Numbered from the stretch's first letter, positions 47,778 through 60,280 are shown. The stretch is 64,000 bases of DNA from Rhyzopertha dominica (GCA_025024175.1 QCXZ01000137.1:67394680-67458679), one strand, 5' to 3'. Notes: a model not told the origin generated them from the letters alone. Made by a program: numbers and translations.

Positions 47778-49103
47778 CGAGGCATGTTTTTTAAGTAAGT
47801 ACCGTTTTGGAATTAAAAAAAGACGTGCAAAGATATTGCAATAATTTTATCTTACATGAAAGCCTGTACCTTAATCTACTTTTCTACATAATTTCCGTGA
47901 ATATTGAGGCACTTGTCATAACGTGGCACCAGTTTTTGAATACCCTCCTCATAAAATTCTGCCGCCTGACTTGTTAACCACTGTATCACAAGACTTCGTT
48001 ATCGTCTTGAAGACGCTGACCACCCAGGTGTTTCTTTAAGTGCAGGAACAAATGGTAGTCGCTGGGCGCCAGATCAGGGCTGTATGGAGGATGATCTAGA
48101 GTTTCCCATTTAAAAGATTTGATGAGATCTTTGGTCCGATTAGACACATGTGGACGGGCATTGTCATGCAGCAAAACGATACCCTTAGTCAACTTGCCAC
48201 GTCTTTTGTTCTGGATTGCACGACGCAGATTGTTCAATGTCTTACAATAAGACGCTGCATTGATTGTCTCATTACGAGGCAGAAACTCCACTAGCAATAC
48301 TCCTTTTCTGTCCCAAAAAACTGTGCACATGATTTTCCGGGCAAAAATTGTTTGCTTAAACTTCACTTTTTTGGGTGATGATGAATGTCGCCATTCCATG
48401 GATTGTTGTTTCGATTCTGGTGTGACGTAAGGCCACCCATGTTTCGTCACCAGTAACAATTTGGTCTAAAAAATCTTCACCTTCATTGTAGTACCGCTCA
48501 AGGAAAGTCAATGCACTGCCTAAACGTTGGGTTTTGTGCAAATCCGTCAACATTTTCGGAACCCAACGTGAACACAATTTCCGGTAATTTAAGTTCTCGG
48601 TCACAATGTGATACAAAACACTACGAGAATATTGAGGAAAGCAGTCGCACAATGATGAAATTGTAAAGCGTCTGTTTTCTCTCACCTTTTCGTTCACTTT
48701 CTGCACCAAATCTTCATTAACGACCGAAGGACGCCCACTCCGTTCTTCATCATGCACATTTGTGCGGCCATCTTTAAATGCTCTCACCCATTTCCTTACC
48801 ATTCCNTCACTCATAATGTTTTGTCCGTAAACTTCACAGATCTCACGATGAATATCGATCGGTTTTACGCCTTTAGCACTAAGAAATCGTATAACAGTCC
48901 NTACTTCACAATCGGCGGGACTCACGATTGTCGGAGGCATCTTAAACACTCAGTAAACGACGTATATAATGAAGAATCAAACTGTAATGGCATCAGTGCG
49001 TAGACAAGAGATGTAGGTAACCAGCGCGCATGCGCGGAGCACCGACCGTAGCGCTGCAGCGGCGAAATCGCAAAACGATACTTACTTAAAAAAACATGCC
49101 TCG
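47778..49103 (-). mobile_element. mariner element, almost complete, TA-flanked
   Basis: Inverted ends CGAGGCATGTTTTTTAAGTA (47778) and its near-identical complement (to 49103), each next to TA, the mariner target duplication. Length is 1326 bp, normal for the family. The ends still match over about 32 bases, so insertion is fairly recent compared with other relics here. Confidence 0.92.
47876..48949 (-). pseudogene. mariner DD34D transposase with two frameshifts
   Basis: The frame from ATG 48949 carries the N-terminal paired HTH region (VIRFLSAKGVKPIDIHREI, MVRKWVRAFKDGRTNVHDEE), the linker RSGRPS, and TGDETWV with catalytic Asp 1. Near 48430 the frame shifts; the next frame has YVTPESKQQSMEWRHSSSP, VLLHDNARPHVSN (Asp 2) and PPYSPDLAPSDYHLF (Asp 3, 34-residue spacing). 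A second shift near 47995 precedes WLTSQAAEFYEEGIQKLVPR and the stop TAG at 47878-47876. All three catalytic Asp survive. Two N bases lie in the N-terminal part. Confidence 0.9.
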
Positions 49104-49105
49104 TA

Positions 49106-49580
49106 AGTATAGGGTACAGATGCTTTATACCAGTATAATGGTTTTTTGATATTAAATCGTACTGAGGGCATAAGTGCCCCCTTAAACCAAGAAGGGTACC
49201 TATGTTTAACAGTCGATGAGCAAGATTTTGGAAAGGAGATCTCAAAAATATTGTACCCGCATTGTTTGCTAGCCCTCTATCGCCTGGAGAATCCCTGGAA
49301 CACTTCTGAAGCGAATGCCACGAGCGATTTCTTTATCTTAAGAATCAAATCGAGATAGATCGCAAGGGCTTCATTCTGATGAACATGTTGGATGGTACAG
49401 CATTTTTCATACGTAGTTTACGCATGGGTAACGAAGGACCCACTGGGGCGATCTTCAAAAGCATTTTTCCTATAAAAAATGTATTTCATTAAAATATTAA
49501 CCGGTTTTCAAGCAAACAACATTCGGTTTTGGATTGCATTTACAATGTCACCAAAGCTTTAACACTCGGCCGCAGAACAA
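49106..49580. other. Stretch without a recognised gene
   Basis: A 70-codon plus-strand frame at 49146-49358 has no motif known to me. Confidence 0.35.
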
Positions 49581-49625
49581 TGGCGGCGGTAGCTCAGTGG
49601 AGTCGGGCGTAGGCAAAATTAAAGC
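49581..49625 (+). repeat. Possible tRNA-derived SINE head
   Basis: GGCGGCGGTAGCTCAGTGGA is a good tRNA 5' half and A box (TAGCTCAGTGG). No B box follows at the expected distance, so it is a fragment or a chance match. Confidence 0.3.
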
Positions 49626-50100
49626 TAGTTAAGACAACAGTAAAAAAATTGTGGGCGCCAAGTAGTTCAAAAAAAATAAACGTAGTCTGATACTAATCCT
49701 TAAGTGGCTTAAATTCCTTAGCGACGAACTACTAACCCCGCTAATGACTACAAAAAATATTGACGGATGTGTGGGTATGACGAGTGAGGAGTTGCACAAA
49801 AAAAAGACCGACAGTGAACAGCTTTATCGTACAATACGAATTATTATGCAACATGACAAAATAAATAAAACAGACTTAGCTAACACTCATTCATCCTCTG
49901 ATCCATTCCTCTAATAACTAAATATTACTACACGTACAATCAATTAACAGTTTACGTTTGGCGCCTATTTATATTTATATATATTGCGTAACGCTCTTGC
50001 AAGAGGTTGCTGACCCCTGGACAGACACAGTTATTACTAGGGCACAATCAGTACAATTCAAATTTGGAACCCTCCAGAACCCTTAGAATGACAAAGAGTA

Positions 50101-50343
50101 TTAATTACTAATAATAGAACGGGTACTCATCAGTGTGATTCCTGCGTCGCGAAAAGTCACGTCCCCTGCTATGCTCGAGCCCTCCTCGAGCACCTGACTT
50201 TGACCCGCGGCATTCCACCATAAAGCAGCGGCGTGGATTCTCTTCAGGGACTCAAACTCTTCCTGTGTCACGAGGATATAGGTGTATGTTGCATTTATTG
50301 ACAGCGTGGATATACTAGAAACCCCTTGATGTAATGGAGACTA
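50101..50343 (-). CDS. Possible terminal coding exon, function unknown
   Basis: The minus strand is open for 80 codons up to TAA at 50103-50101. The last 53 codons, from GAAGAGTTTGAGTCC after a possible acceptor (GTGACACAG), are GC-rich unlike the flanks and read EEFESLKRIHAAALWWNAAG, QSQVLEEGSSIAGD, VTFRDAGITLM. I recognise no family. Upstream on the same strand, 50 to 140 base blocks bounded by AG and GTAAGT (for example 50538-50588) could be further exons, but I could not join them into one convincing frame. Confidence 0.3.
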
Positions 50344-51249
50344 ACGGTTATCGGTGATGTACTGAAAAAACTGCGGTACACAGGTATGGAAAATTTCCAG
50401 AACTGCTTCGATAGATCGGTATCACATGTACAAGCAACCCACAAAAAACGCCTGCAAAATGGGCAGTGTTTAACAAAGAAGAGTAAGAACACTTAATTAA
50501 ATCTTGATAAAACGAGAAAAGGAACATATCTAACTTACCTCCTATTAACGGATACGCTTTACAATCCTTAAGAAACAAAGATTCCGCCTTCTGGGAATGT
50601 GTGAATCGAAAATGCGTACAATGAAGCAACAGGGGTTGGTGTATCACAAATTTACCATAACAACAATCCAACCCTGATAGCTATGTGCAAAAGTATCCGC
50701 AAGAACGATAATTATAACTTTGATTAACGAGCAGTCAATCCTAAAAATGCACAATGCCGTATACGACTCACTCAACATTCGGGAACACAGTGCTTCTATA
50801 AGAAGAAAAGAGGAACGATAGCCGAAAGCTGAAGAAACTCGCACATTGGTGGAGCAACCTACATTAATTTTCCAATTTATGTAACAACGACAATCTCTGA
50901 CTTTTTTATATATTCTGCGTCGAAGTTATGCCTCATTTTGTCTTTTTATCCTCCACCGCAAACTTTTCCAGACAAGAGTTCTAAAAATCTTCTACGGAAC
51001 GAGTCTAAGAAAGGTCAATTGTTATCGTTTCGTTAAACAAATGGTACATTGTGGTCAACTAACCAGTTTTGGATTTGTCTCGAATAGTGACGAGATACTA
51101 GGTCTGGGCAGAATATAAGGTCGTTCTTATCGTGGTCTTCTTCAATAAAACTAATCAGTTTCGTAAGAGAATTACTGGTGCATCTTTGACTACCCAAGAT
51201 TGACCTCTTATTTGACTAACATCAGAAAGTCTGCATATGGTATGAATAA

Positions 51250-52085
51250 CTTTCATTTTCATTTATTGTTCCACGAACGTTAAATTTTGTACAGTTCCCA
51301 TCAGGTAAAATTGGCTACTCAACCTAAATAAAATTTTACATGGTAGACTTGTTGGTATGAAGGTAATGTTTAGTGTTGCTGCGAGACGAGACGAGATTTT
51401 AACATTGTTGATCTCATGTTGTTTTCCGGGCTGGTTCCCACGTTGGTTATTAGACCTTGACGTTTCGACACTCATGTCGGTGTCTTCCTCAGAAGTAGCT
51501 CTGAAACTGAAGTGTCCTAGCCTGCTCGGGTATTTATACTCGTCCGGGTCACTGACACGTGGGCGTTGTTACGCATGACCGGTTTCCAGATTCCAGGTAG
51601 GTCGATGCCCCGGTCTCGGTTGTAATTGTGCGGGTTCTTCTGGATGTCGATGGCTTCCTTGTACAGTCTCGGCCAGAATCTCGCTTCTCTCGACAGCATT
51701 TGTGCTTCCTCGAATTTGATGATGTAGCCAGTCTCCATTCGATGTTCTGCTACAGCCTACCTATCACCTTGCCGCTCTCTGGTGTCCCTCATGTGCTCCT
51801 TGATCCTCGTGCTGATGTGCCTTCCGGTTTNGCCGATGTAAACCTTCCCGCAGCTGCAGGGCATGCTGTACACACCTTATGTTTGTAGCTCCTCAGTCGT
51901 CGAACGATATTTCNGAAAGGCGTTAGCTATCTTTCTCGGGGCGGTGAAGATGGTGTTTATATGATGTCTTCTCAGCAGCCGTCCGATCTTATCTGTACAT
52001 CCATTGACGTAGGGCAGGTACGTGGGAACCAGCCCGGAAAACAACATGTCATCGACAACAACCACGGAAGCCTTCAAACCAAAAT
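51250..52085 (-). mobile_element. Third Penelope-like family: GIY-YIG part with hammerhead-like core
   Basis: Minus-strand frames read KVYIGKTGRHISTRIKEHMR, then AVAEHRMETGYIIKFEEAQM, LSREARFWPRLYKEAIDIQK and NPHNYNRDRGIDLPGIWKPV: a GIY-YIG endonuclease with the flanking region usual in Penelope-like elements. An in-frame stop and N bases interrupt it. A 34-base inverted pair (GGGCTGGTTCCCACG near 51428; its complement near 52021) flanks the body. The hammerhead-like core is at 51459-51492. Confidence 0.8.
51459..51492 (-). ncRNA. Hammerhead-ribozyme-like core in Penelope-like element
   Basis: On the minus strand: CTGAGGA, a stem GACAC/GTGTC with an 8-base loop, GAAA, then CGTC. CUGANGA-stem II-GAAA are the invariant blocks of the hammerhead ribozyme, known in terminal repeats of Penelope-like elements. 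The cleavage-site strand and stem I were not established. Confidence 0.55.
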
Positions 52086-52089
52086 TGTT

Positions 52090-52895
52090 GATCTCGACCT
52101 CGCTGGAGTATTCTCGATCTCGAATCGACAATCACCAATTTGATGTATATATTGCGGATGATCAAATAAATAAACACAATTCGAATCGATTTATTAAAAT
52201 ATCGGTTGTTATGGATCGTTTGGACGTTTAGAGCAAAAATAGCAACTTTTACATAAGCTAATTTATTTATGGATCACAAAGAAACAAATGAAACAGTTTA
52301 TCTAAGTAAAAAAATAAATAAATCAAAAAATAGGTTTTCAGTTTAAATTATTTATTATATGTCTACTGCACCTACAACCTTACTGTTCTCTGACTTACAT
52401 AGCTAATTCATCCGCCATATTTAAGCGTACTGACGATGCTAGGATGTGAGGTTGTATGCATTTTCAGCATTTAACTATTAAAAAAAAGTTTTTTTTTATA
52501 CAGCAGTTATTAGGTTCTGTCAGACACGAGTACATTACGAACATATAAGACCACAATAAATGAAAATTCTTAATACCGTAAAATAGAAATGGGCATTTAA
52601 CAGTGATTATATCAGAATCCTACTATATACGAGTAGGTAGTTATGTTTTCTAAATACCTAACTTATTGTAAGATCTGGAGTATTTGGGATATCGGGAAAG
52701 ACACATTTATTGAGCACACCATTTATTGTCCCACTGGCGACTCCCTGCTCACACAGGTGGTGCCATGCATATAAAAAGAACTAGCAAAAATAGATACTAA
52801 CAAAAACTCTCATATGTCTCCCACATATTACAGTAAAAATCATTTTAGAACAGTAAAGATAAAAGGTGCCGACGTAGTGAACATTATCAAATAGT
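52090..52895. other. Gene-free stretch
   Basis: No coding signal, RNA gene or clear repeat seen. Confidence 0.4.
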
Positions 52896-52898
52896 AAT

Positions 52899-53276
52899 GT
52901 ATAGGGTTATCTGAAAAGCTGGTTTAACACAAATGAAGAAGTACCTCGCTGCAGTCGGGACTCGAACCCGAATTTCCAGAATGTTACTCTGATATGATCC
53001 ATTACATTCGAGTTAAAGCCCAGACCCAGCGAATATTATATGAATTCAACATAACTTACATATATGCAACCAAACGGCCACCATCTAGCCATTTATTGGT
53101 AAGATTTCTTATTACTCTATATAGAGTTTCTGAAGCAACACCCAACGGCGACCAGACTTGGTCCACATTATATAACTACAGGATTTTTTATTTCGCCTGC
53201 ATTATGATGCAGGGTTATCGGTTTATCGGGAAAGCAGGCTTAACTCAAAAGAAAAAGTAACTCACTGCAGTCGGGA
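52899..53276 (-). repeat. tRNA-like/SINE repeat, two partial units
   Basis: ACTGCAGTCGGGACTCGAAC-type sequence (minus strand GGGTTCGAGTCCC, a good B box) is preceded by AAGCTGGTTTAACACAAA... at 52918-52990. It recurs as AAGCAGGCTTAACTCAAA...GCAGTCGGGACTCG at 53228-53276. The second unit is cut exactly at GGGACTCG where the next transposase element begins. Confidence 0.5.
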
Positions 53277-54497
53277 CTCGATAACTATGTGTCGGTGGAT
53301 GCAAAAGTTGTCATACGAAATGTATTCAAATTTTTTCTTGAAAAAGGGATAAAAGGTCGTCTAAAATTGACGTCAAAGGCTACAAGACTGCCGTGTTCAA
53401 CAGCTGCTGGAATTGTTAAATTAAATGAGGCATATCTTAGTCGGTTCAACAACAAAAGCCAAAACATCATTGTGGATTCTTTTTCTTATGTTGAGATAGA
53501 AGAAATGACAAACATCATATACGGAACATATGATAGAAATGACATACCAGCTTTGGAATCGATCAAGGATGAATTTAATATACAGGGACTTGATTTATAT
53601 TATATAAGTATTAAAAAATTGGGCTCAAATATAAAAGAATTAACAAGAGATTGGCCACAACAGAAAGTGAGCGGCTTAATCGGCAGAGAACTGAATTTAT
53701 TAGAAAAATCTAAGATACAGGGATGAAAACAGACATATTGTCTATTTGGATGAGACTTGGTGTGACACGCATGACGTCGTTGCCAATGGCAGGATTGATG
53801 GGTCATTGCGATGTCAATTAAAAACAATTCCCTGCAGAAGAGAGTGACTAATTATTTTAAACGCTTGCTGAGCAAGAGGATGGGTATTTCAAATTATAGT
53901 GCTGATTACCACTCAGACATGAACCACACATTATTCGAAGAGTGGATCGAAAAACAATTTATACTAAATTTTGAGGACAATTCGATTATTATTATGGATA
54001 ATGCGGCTTATCATGCTCGACAAGATAAGAAAATTCCGAAAATGTATAATAAAAGGACAATAAAATTGGAAGAAAATAATTCGCTTTTTCCCAAGAAAGC
54101 GACCAAAGAGCAATTATTAAAAATAATATTTGAAAGCAATATTGATAAATCAAAATCATTTTATGTTAATAATTTAGCAGCAATGCATGGCCATACAGTT
54201 AAAAGATTACCGCCTTATTATTGTGTGCTGAATCCCATAGAGCTGATTTTGAGCCAGCTGAAACATCGCTTGGGAAACAAAAATAAAACCCCAAATATAG
54301 ATGTAAGCGTTGTAGAATTAGTTTGAATATAGTCACAAATGAATTAAAGGAGACATTAATTGTAAATTGTATTGAACACATTATTAAAGTAATTAATTGA
54401 AAATAGTTTTGTAAGAAATAGTAAATTTCCAGCAATAATTATTAACGTTAATGATGATTCTTCGGACTCCGAAGATATAATTATGTATAAAATTTAA
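53277..54497 (+). pseudogene. DDE transposase (PPY...NPIE family), frameshifted
   Basis: The frame 53289-53726 gives an N-terminal helix-turn-helix region (VIRNVFKFFLEKGIKGRLK, FNIQGLDLYYISIKKLGSNI). A shift leads to YRDENRHIVYLDETWCDTHD (Asp 1); a further shift near 53811 leads to YSADYHSDMNHTLFEEWIEK, NSIIIMDNAAYHARQDKKIP (Asp 2) and RLPPYYCVLNPIELILSQLK (Glu 3). The tail ends in the acidic NVNDDSSDSED. IS630-like DDE triad, all residues kept but the frame is broken, so inactive as it stands. Closest to whole of at least three members here. Confidence 0.82.
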
Positions 54498-54499
54498 TT

Positions 54500-55300
54500 G
54501 TGTAAATTTTGTAAATATATCGGTTTCCAGGACCTGTCTAGTCGGGTCGTTGTGTATCGTCTGTTTGCCCATTTAGAAACCGAGATAAGACTGCCATAAA
54601 CGGCCCACCCCTTTGTACCTCTTCTTTATATTATATATTTATATTATGAGCCGTTTTCTTATTTTCAATTTTAAAAACTATAGGATGATTGGTTACCAGT
54701 GGTGGTAGTAATATAAATAAAATAAAGGAATATGTAGTTGGCAATGATGGTCTAGAATTGCCTATTATACCAAAGTCGTCCAAAGAGTACATTTAATTAA
54801 GTTGAAGCTTTTATTTAGCGTACCACAAAATAAAGCCTCCTAGCCCAATGTAATATATGGTAGAAAAGTTTGGCATGCACTGCTATATCAAATTGATAAA
54901 GTAGTTTCGCTTCCTCAATATTCACAGGCTAATAGAAATTACACGTGCCTTCTAATGGCACCAGGGAGCAGATAGAGTCATCCACACAAAAGCGCAAGTT
55001 TGCTGTCGTACGTACGCGACGCCAGGTGTTATTATAGATAAATTACTGGGGATGCTTTGCGGTAGGTGGTTATCTACACTGATTGGAGGTTTATTTGGGG
55101 GATGAAGGCCCCGCCTTGACGCATCCTTTGCAAAGGGCGCATGTCTACTTATGCCTGGGGTCGAGGCAGGTACAACGCCCCCAACATTCTAATTCATATT
55201 TTATAGATGACCATTTTGTGTAACATGCGGTAAATTGCCTCTAAGGCAGGTTATAAGCTGTATAAAACTTAAGGGTGGAAATATGTTGTGTTATATTTTC
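54500..55300. other. Stretch without a recognised gene
   Basis: The more GC-rich part at about 55040-55190 has no open frame of interest. Confidence 0.4.
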
Positions 55301-55309
55301 GCCATGCAG

Positions 55310-56170
55310 GATAGTCTACTATCAAATCGAGCCCGACATCGATTATTTCCTTATCGAATATAAAATTCAAAAAGTAGTTATCTCTACTCCACAGCTTTTA
55401 AGGAAATTAAATAAAACATTGCCCCTAAATCGCCAGTAAACATTATCTTCAGGCGAATACCAACAAATTACTTGAGAGCATGGGTTCCATGGCATAACTT
55501 ATTCGAAGCTAATAAAGGAAATTTCGTGGTCATTCTAGATAATAAGATTTTTAATTTCTTGGAAACTGGTTGAAATTGACAAAACAATTAAATTTAACAG
55601 CAAATTAAGAGAGCTTTTAGACAAAGTTGAACCAACTTTACGCTTTTTTAATTGCAACAAGTTATAAATTTTATCAATGAACCCCTCCTAAAATACACAA
55701 CACACAGACCTGTTCTTTGTTACATAAATTCTTTATGATACAAATTAACAAAATGGTTGATCTTTAATTTCGTTTTAAACTTAAAAACATCAAAATTTCA
55801 AAAGAATGCTAATTCCGTTTAGTTAATGGCGTTTGCCCTTTCTACTTTAATAACAAAAATTTTAGATAAGTCAGGTTTAGCTACGAGTTCTTCCTTTAGG
55901 CAATACCTAGTTAACCTCTTCACGAATAATTTAGTAAAATGTAGGTATATTTACGAATACTTGTTTCTCTTCTCATGTTAAATACTGGTACATTTACGTA
56001 GATGATGCTTTGTGTTTATTACAGAAAAATTGCATGATCCAAATAATTTTCTTACATTTACAAATCTTTCATAATCTTCTATAAATTGCAGTTATTGAAA
56101 GAGAAGTTAGTAATCAGACTTCCTTTTTAGATTTATTTTACATAATAATATTTGTCCTTTTAGTTCAACT
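55310..56170 (+). pseudogene. Penelope-like reverse transcriptase relic
   Basis: Plus-strand pieces in order: KANKGNFVVILDNKIFNFLE (N-terminal RT block, usually 'KADKGN.VVI.D'), then much decayed text, KYWYIYVDDALCLLQKN (catalytic YVDD near 55995) and SNQTSFLDLFY. This is the order of Penelope-like RTs. No GIY-YIG follows. Confidence 0.65.
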
Positions 56171-56179
56171 TTTTGGGAC

Positions 56180-58120
56180 TATGGACCTAATGAAACTCTC
56201 ACTTGCCTACCAGTTTTGCGGTTTTTTATTAGCTGCTTTCTGTGTGTGGCCGTGGCTAATTGTTATTATAATAGCATTTATATGTGAAGTCCGTCGACAC
56301 GATCGACATACATAAATGGTTTGCTTGGTTCACATGTAAAGACTATTATAATAAAAATTAGCCATAAATTTACCCTGAGGTAGTAGGTCCCCAGTCCAAA
56401 AAGGTTGAACTGAATTAACAATAAACGAGAAAAAAACAAAAAACAATATTTATTCTTTTTCTTTAAACCTATATTAATACAAAATAACCGTTTTTCATTC
56501 ACTTTTTCATAGACGCCCGTCATTATCGTTTTTGAATAGAAGTGAGAGTAGTTAAGAATTTTTAAACTATTTGATAGAAATATTGCACTTTACATATTTG
56601 ACAAAATAATTTTTTTACAAAACCAATAATTGCAATATATATCATAGGTTGACATCTTTTTAAAGTTTGCTGGTCAAACTTTGGAAAAATGACGTGTTCA
56701 ATAGGCACGAAAATTCCCATATGTCAAGAGAATGATACTGTTTCATGCCATTTGAAGCACTAAAGTGTTCAAGTACTTCCTCATAGTATTAATTTGTATT
56801 GTTTGAATCTGAAGCAATTGTTTCTGATTACCATCAGTAAAAAAAATTTGAAGCCAAATTCAAATGTAATTCTAAAATTATATGAGTGTTTTAAGATGAA
56901 TCCTTTGGGAAGTAGGGTTCGTTTTTTGTGAAACTATTAAAATTTATTTAGGGGGAAATAGAAAAGAGAGTGTAATAATTTCTGCTCCAAGATCGAAATC
57001 CCCCTAAATAGATTTTACTAGAGTGTTTTAATACATATACACACTTAAATCTTTGCCGATCTTTCTGAATAAAAACGCTTTTATACTATGACTTTTATAG
57101 CTAAGATTCCAAGGAGAAAAATACTAAAATATTTGATTCCAGTAACATTTTCCAAATCATTATGTTTTATTGATTTTTTATTAATATTGTTTAGTGAATT
57201 TAATTTATGCTTTCAACCAAATATGATATATTTTGTTTTCTTAATGTTAACATACAAACTGTTATCACACAGCCTGTTGTAAATATCATGGCATTTGACA
57301 AAAAAAAAACGGTACGCAACAAGCGGGTCTTTTTTATTATTATTTCGTAGTAAGGTTGAAATTTTTCAGCCATCTTAGTATTTGCACTTTTAGAACTGTC
57401 GTAACTTTCCATTTTTCATCACTTGACACCTTAATACTCTGTATAAAGCATTTATTAGCAAAAACCACGCAAACAGATATTTATAAAAAAGATAGAAGTG
57501 GTATTTACTGTTTTAAGCAATTTTAGTGCATTAGACGTATTTCTGACTCTTTGATATTATAATCAATTTTCTACTGCATTCGTATTGTTGCTCCTTAATA
57601 TTTATTGTCTCTTTGCATAATTTTTTCAGTTATGAAACATTTTGCTCATTTCTTGTCTACATGCTTTAAATAAAATCTTTTCTCTTTTAATGAATGCATT
57701 TCATTTATTTGTGTTTTTATATTATTAATAAAGGATACTGACATTTCATTTGCACTTTTATTATTATTCCACTCTGTTTCAAAAGGCTTATCTTGATACT
57801 CTTACAATTAACTTCTAAGATTTTCAAGAACTTACTCTAATGTTAATAGATACTATTGAACGATCACACATCTTAGGCGCTGATAGATCATTGTCATTTG
57901 AAATAACGCAGTATATGAGTGATGAATTATAGTTGTTACTCTAGTACATTTTGTAACTAGTTGTTTTAATCCACACTGCGAAATTAACTCTATGCATTTA
58001 ACACAATAATAACTATTCCTATTCAGATCACAGATAAAGTCTCCACAAGTGATACGTATTTTCGTTCTACAGAAGCGATGCATACGTAGTATACCGTATA
58101 CGCTATTTATGTGCTTGAGT
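56180..58120. other. Gene-free AT-rich stretch
   Basis: No supported exon or RNA gene; open frames are short and AT-driven. Confidence 0.45.
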
Positions 58121-58129
58121 GTGCGTTTT

Positions 58130-58340
58130 TTTGCTATAATGAATCTGAAGGATGGCTACCTTAAATTACCTCAAGCAACGATATCCAGGCATGCAGTACA
58201 CCAAACAGGCATGATTTACAATATAATTTCAAATGAGTTTCGTAATATACCAGCAATACAATTTCAAAAATGTTTAAAAAGTCATCTGCGCAAGTTTTGT
58301 TTCTATTCTGTAGAGGATTATTTTAATGTGTCATTTTAAG
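58130..58340 (+). pseudogene. Non-LTR retrotransposon C-terminal relic
   Basis: SRHAVHQTGMIYNIISNEFR, NIPAIQFQKCLKSHLRKFCF and YSVEDYFNVSF match the end of jockey/CR1-type proteins ('..S....G...YN.LP..I.......FK..LK..L....YYS..EFL'). Confidence 0.65.
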
Positions 58341-58632
58341 ATGCTGTTTATTTAATGTAATTTAATGTAATCATATTTGTTGTTTGTCAACCAAAACTGT
58401 TAAGTTGTCTCTGTTATTTAAAAAAAAACCAAGCAATTCAAGAACACTGTATAGATTTGGTAAATTTTTGCTTGTTTTGAGTTTTATTATTTTGTCACTG
58501 TCTGTTAGCTTTTGCATGTGTGTCAAAGTTTTTGGACACATTACAAATTCTTTGTGTTGTTCATTCACACACACTGTAAAAGAGCTCCTTGTACCCTTCG
58601 AATTCAATTGTTGGCAAGTAATACCTGTACTT

Positions 58633-59470
58633 AATAATAATAATAATAATAATAATAAATGGATTTTATTGAAACAAGAGCAGATACTGAGACTAATTCA
58701 TCATAAGCAATAAATGCAAAGTCTAGTAGAAGCTGTTTTACTTAACCTTAATATTAGCACAGCAATAAATAAAATTCCAATAAATCAACCACAGGCTCAC
58801 CGAATATAACAAAGTAAATACATAAAAAATTAAGGCAAATTCTATCTGTAGCTATTCCACTTAACCTTTAGAGTAAACTCAACTATATATATTAGTTAGC
58901 ACATCAAAAAATAGGATCCATGATAAACAAAATAGAGCACATGTTCAAAAGCGATATTAGACAACCTATTTGCTGAAAAACAGTCAACGAACCTCATTGA
59001 GTCCGAACGAGTTAAGAGAGTCATGGTAATCATGAAATCTGACTGTTTAAATTTAAATTTGTTAATATTTAGTTTTTTTAAACTCACTCGGAAAGGAATT
59101 ATACAGCCTTACAGCGTTGTATGTGAAGCAGCGAACGAACATAGCAGAGCTATGGGAAGGCAACAAATATTTAGCTTTATTTCGTGTATCACGTGAATGC
59201 GTAGATGAATGAGGGGCAAACTTAGACCTCAAATTTTCACATGCATGAGAAGAATTTAGTAAAGCATGGACAAAACAACCTAAGTGATAATTCCAGCGGG
59301 AATCCATGCGTAACCAGTTCAAAGAATTAATTTTGCAAGCCAAAAACCAAGCGACAGCATGCATTCTAAACCTTTTGAACCCTGTTTCTAACAACAGAAT
59401 CCATACAGGGGCTATATAAAAAATTGCAATAATTAAAGTGCGAGAGAACGAGTGCATCACATAATTGCTT
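58633..59470 (-). mobile_element. Non-LTR retrotransposon 3' part with (ATT)n tail
   Basis: The minus-strand frame 59460-59062 reads ETGFKRFRMHAVAWFLACKI, HLGCFVHALLNSSHACENLR, SRDTRNKAKYLLPSHSSAM and YNAVRLYNSFPSEFKK, the C-terminus of a jockey/CR1-type polyprotein. An untranslated stretch follows, then ...TTTCAATAAAATCC and a (ATT)n tail at 58660-58633. It is 5' truncated, with the last 130 codons uninterrupted. Confidence 0.75.
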
Positions 59471-59479
59471 TTTCAGATT

Positions 59480-60170
59480 AACGGTTAAAAATGACTACAA
59501 GCATACAAAAGCTTAAGGTTAGAAAATGATTTTTGTAATAACTTAGTTATGTATTCCTTCAGTGTTTCTTCTGGTACACTTCCTTTGTTGGATAGTTGAA
59601 CTGCATTTGTTGCTACTCCTATTATCGTTATTTCGTCATTTCTTGGCCTAACAGCTGACCTTTGCGTTGTTCTAAAGATCCATCATTCTCAACAATGCTA
59701 ATGTTTGTGAGGTTGCTCAATTTTTCTGTTGGATTACTTACTTCTAGTTTTGTTTTGTTGATTTGGGGTGATATTTGATTACCTTTTGTTTGTAAATTCC
59801 TTCGTGATTGCAAATTCGCTTATAGGAAAACATTATCAATAAAGAAAGTTAATTTAATACAAACTTCCTCAAATCATTAGAAACGCGCTCTAATTATCGC
59901 AACCATCAAATAATGCAGTGGCAAAGGAGGGCTGACCCAGCAACCTTAGAAAGCCCGAGTGCAATGAGGCGAAGAAAATCGTTAAGCAATCCACCTAATC
60001 GCGCACAATAAACGGGTGTACGCCGAGCTAATTCCCCTAATTTGATTCAATCCCGACCGGACAATGCGATGTGCGGGGTTGGGAATGCGATGTGCGGGGG
60101 TGTGGTCCCGGGAAAAGGTCCTGCCTCTGCGGCAGTAGGGATATCTCTTGATGAGCCCGGAACAAGAGGG
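59480..60170. other. Region upstream of the eh1 gene
   Basis: Becomes GC-rich from about 59930. Contains a short tandem duplication of AATGCGATGTGCGGGG (60064 and 60086). Likely promoter and 5' UTR of the gene at 60281. Confidence 0.4.
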
Positions 60171-60280
60171 ACTATCTTTTGTCAGTTGCGCTATTGCCGC
60201 ACGTAACCGACTTATTCCGCTTCTTCATTTCCTTAATACACCTCGGGGTCTTCATTTTGCGTGATGCCCGAGTGAACGCC

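Noticed and set aside
58384..58713. 109-codon plus-strand frame
   Set aside because: Runs into the (AAT)n tail of the adjacent retrotransposon and has no motif.
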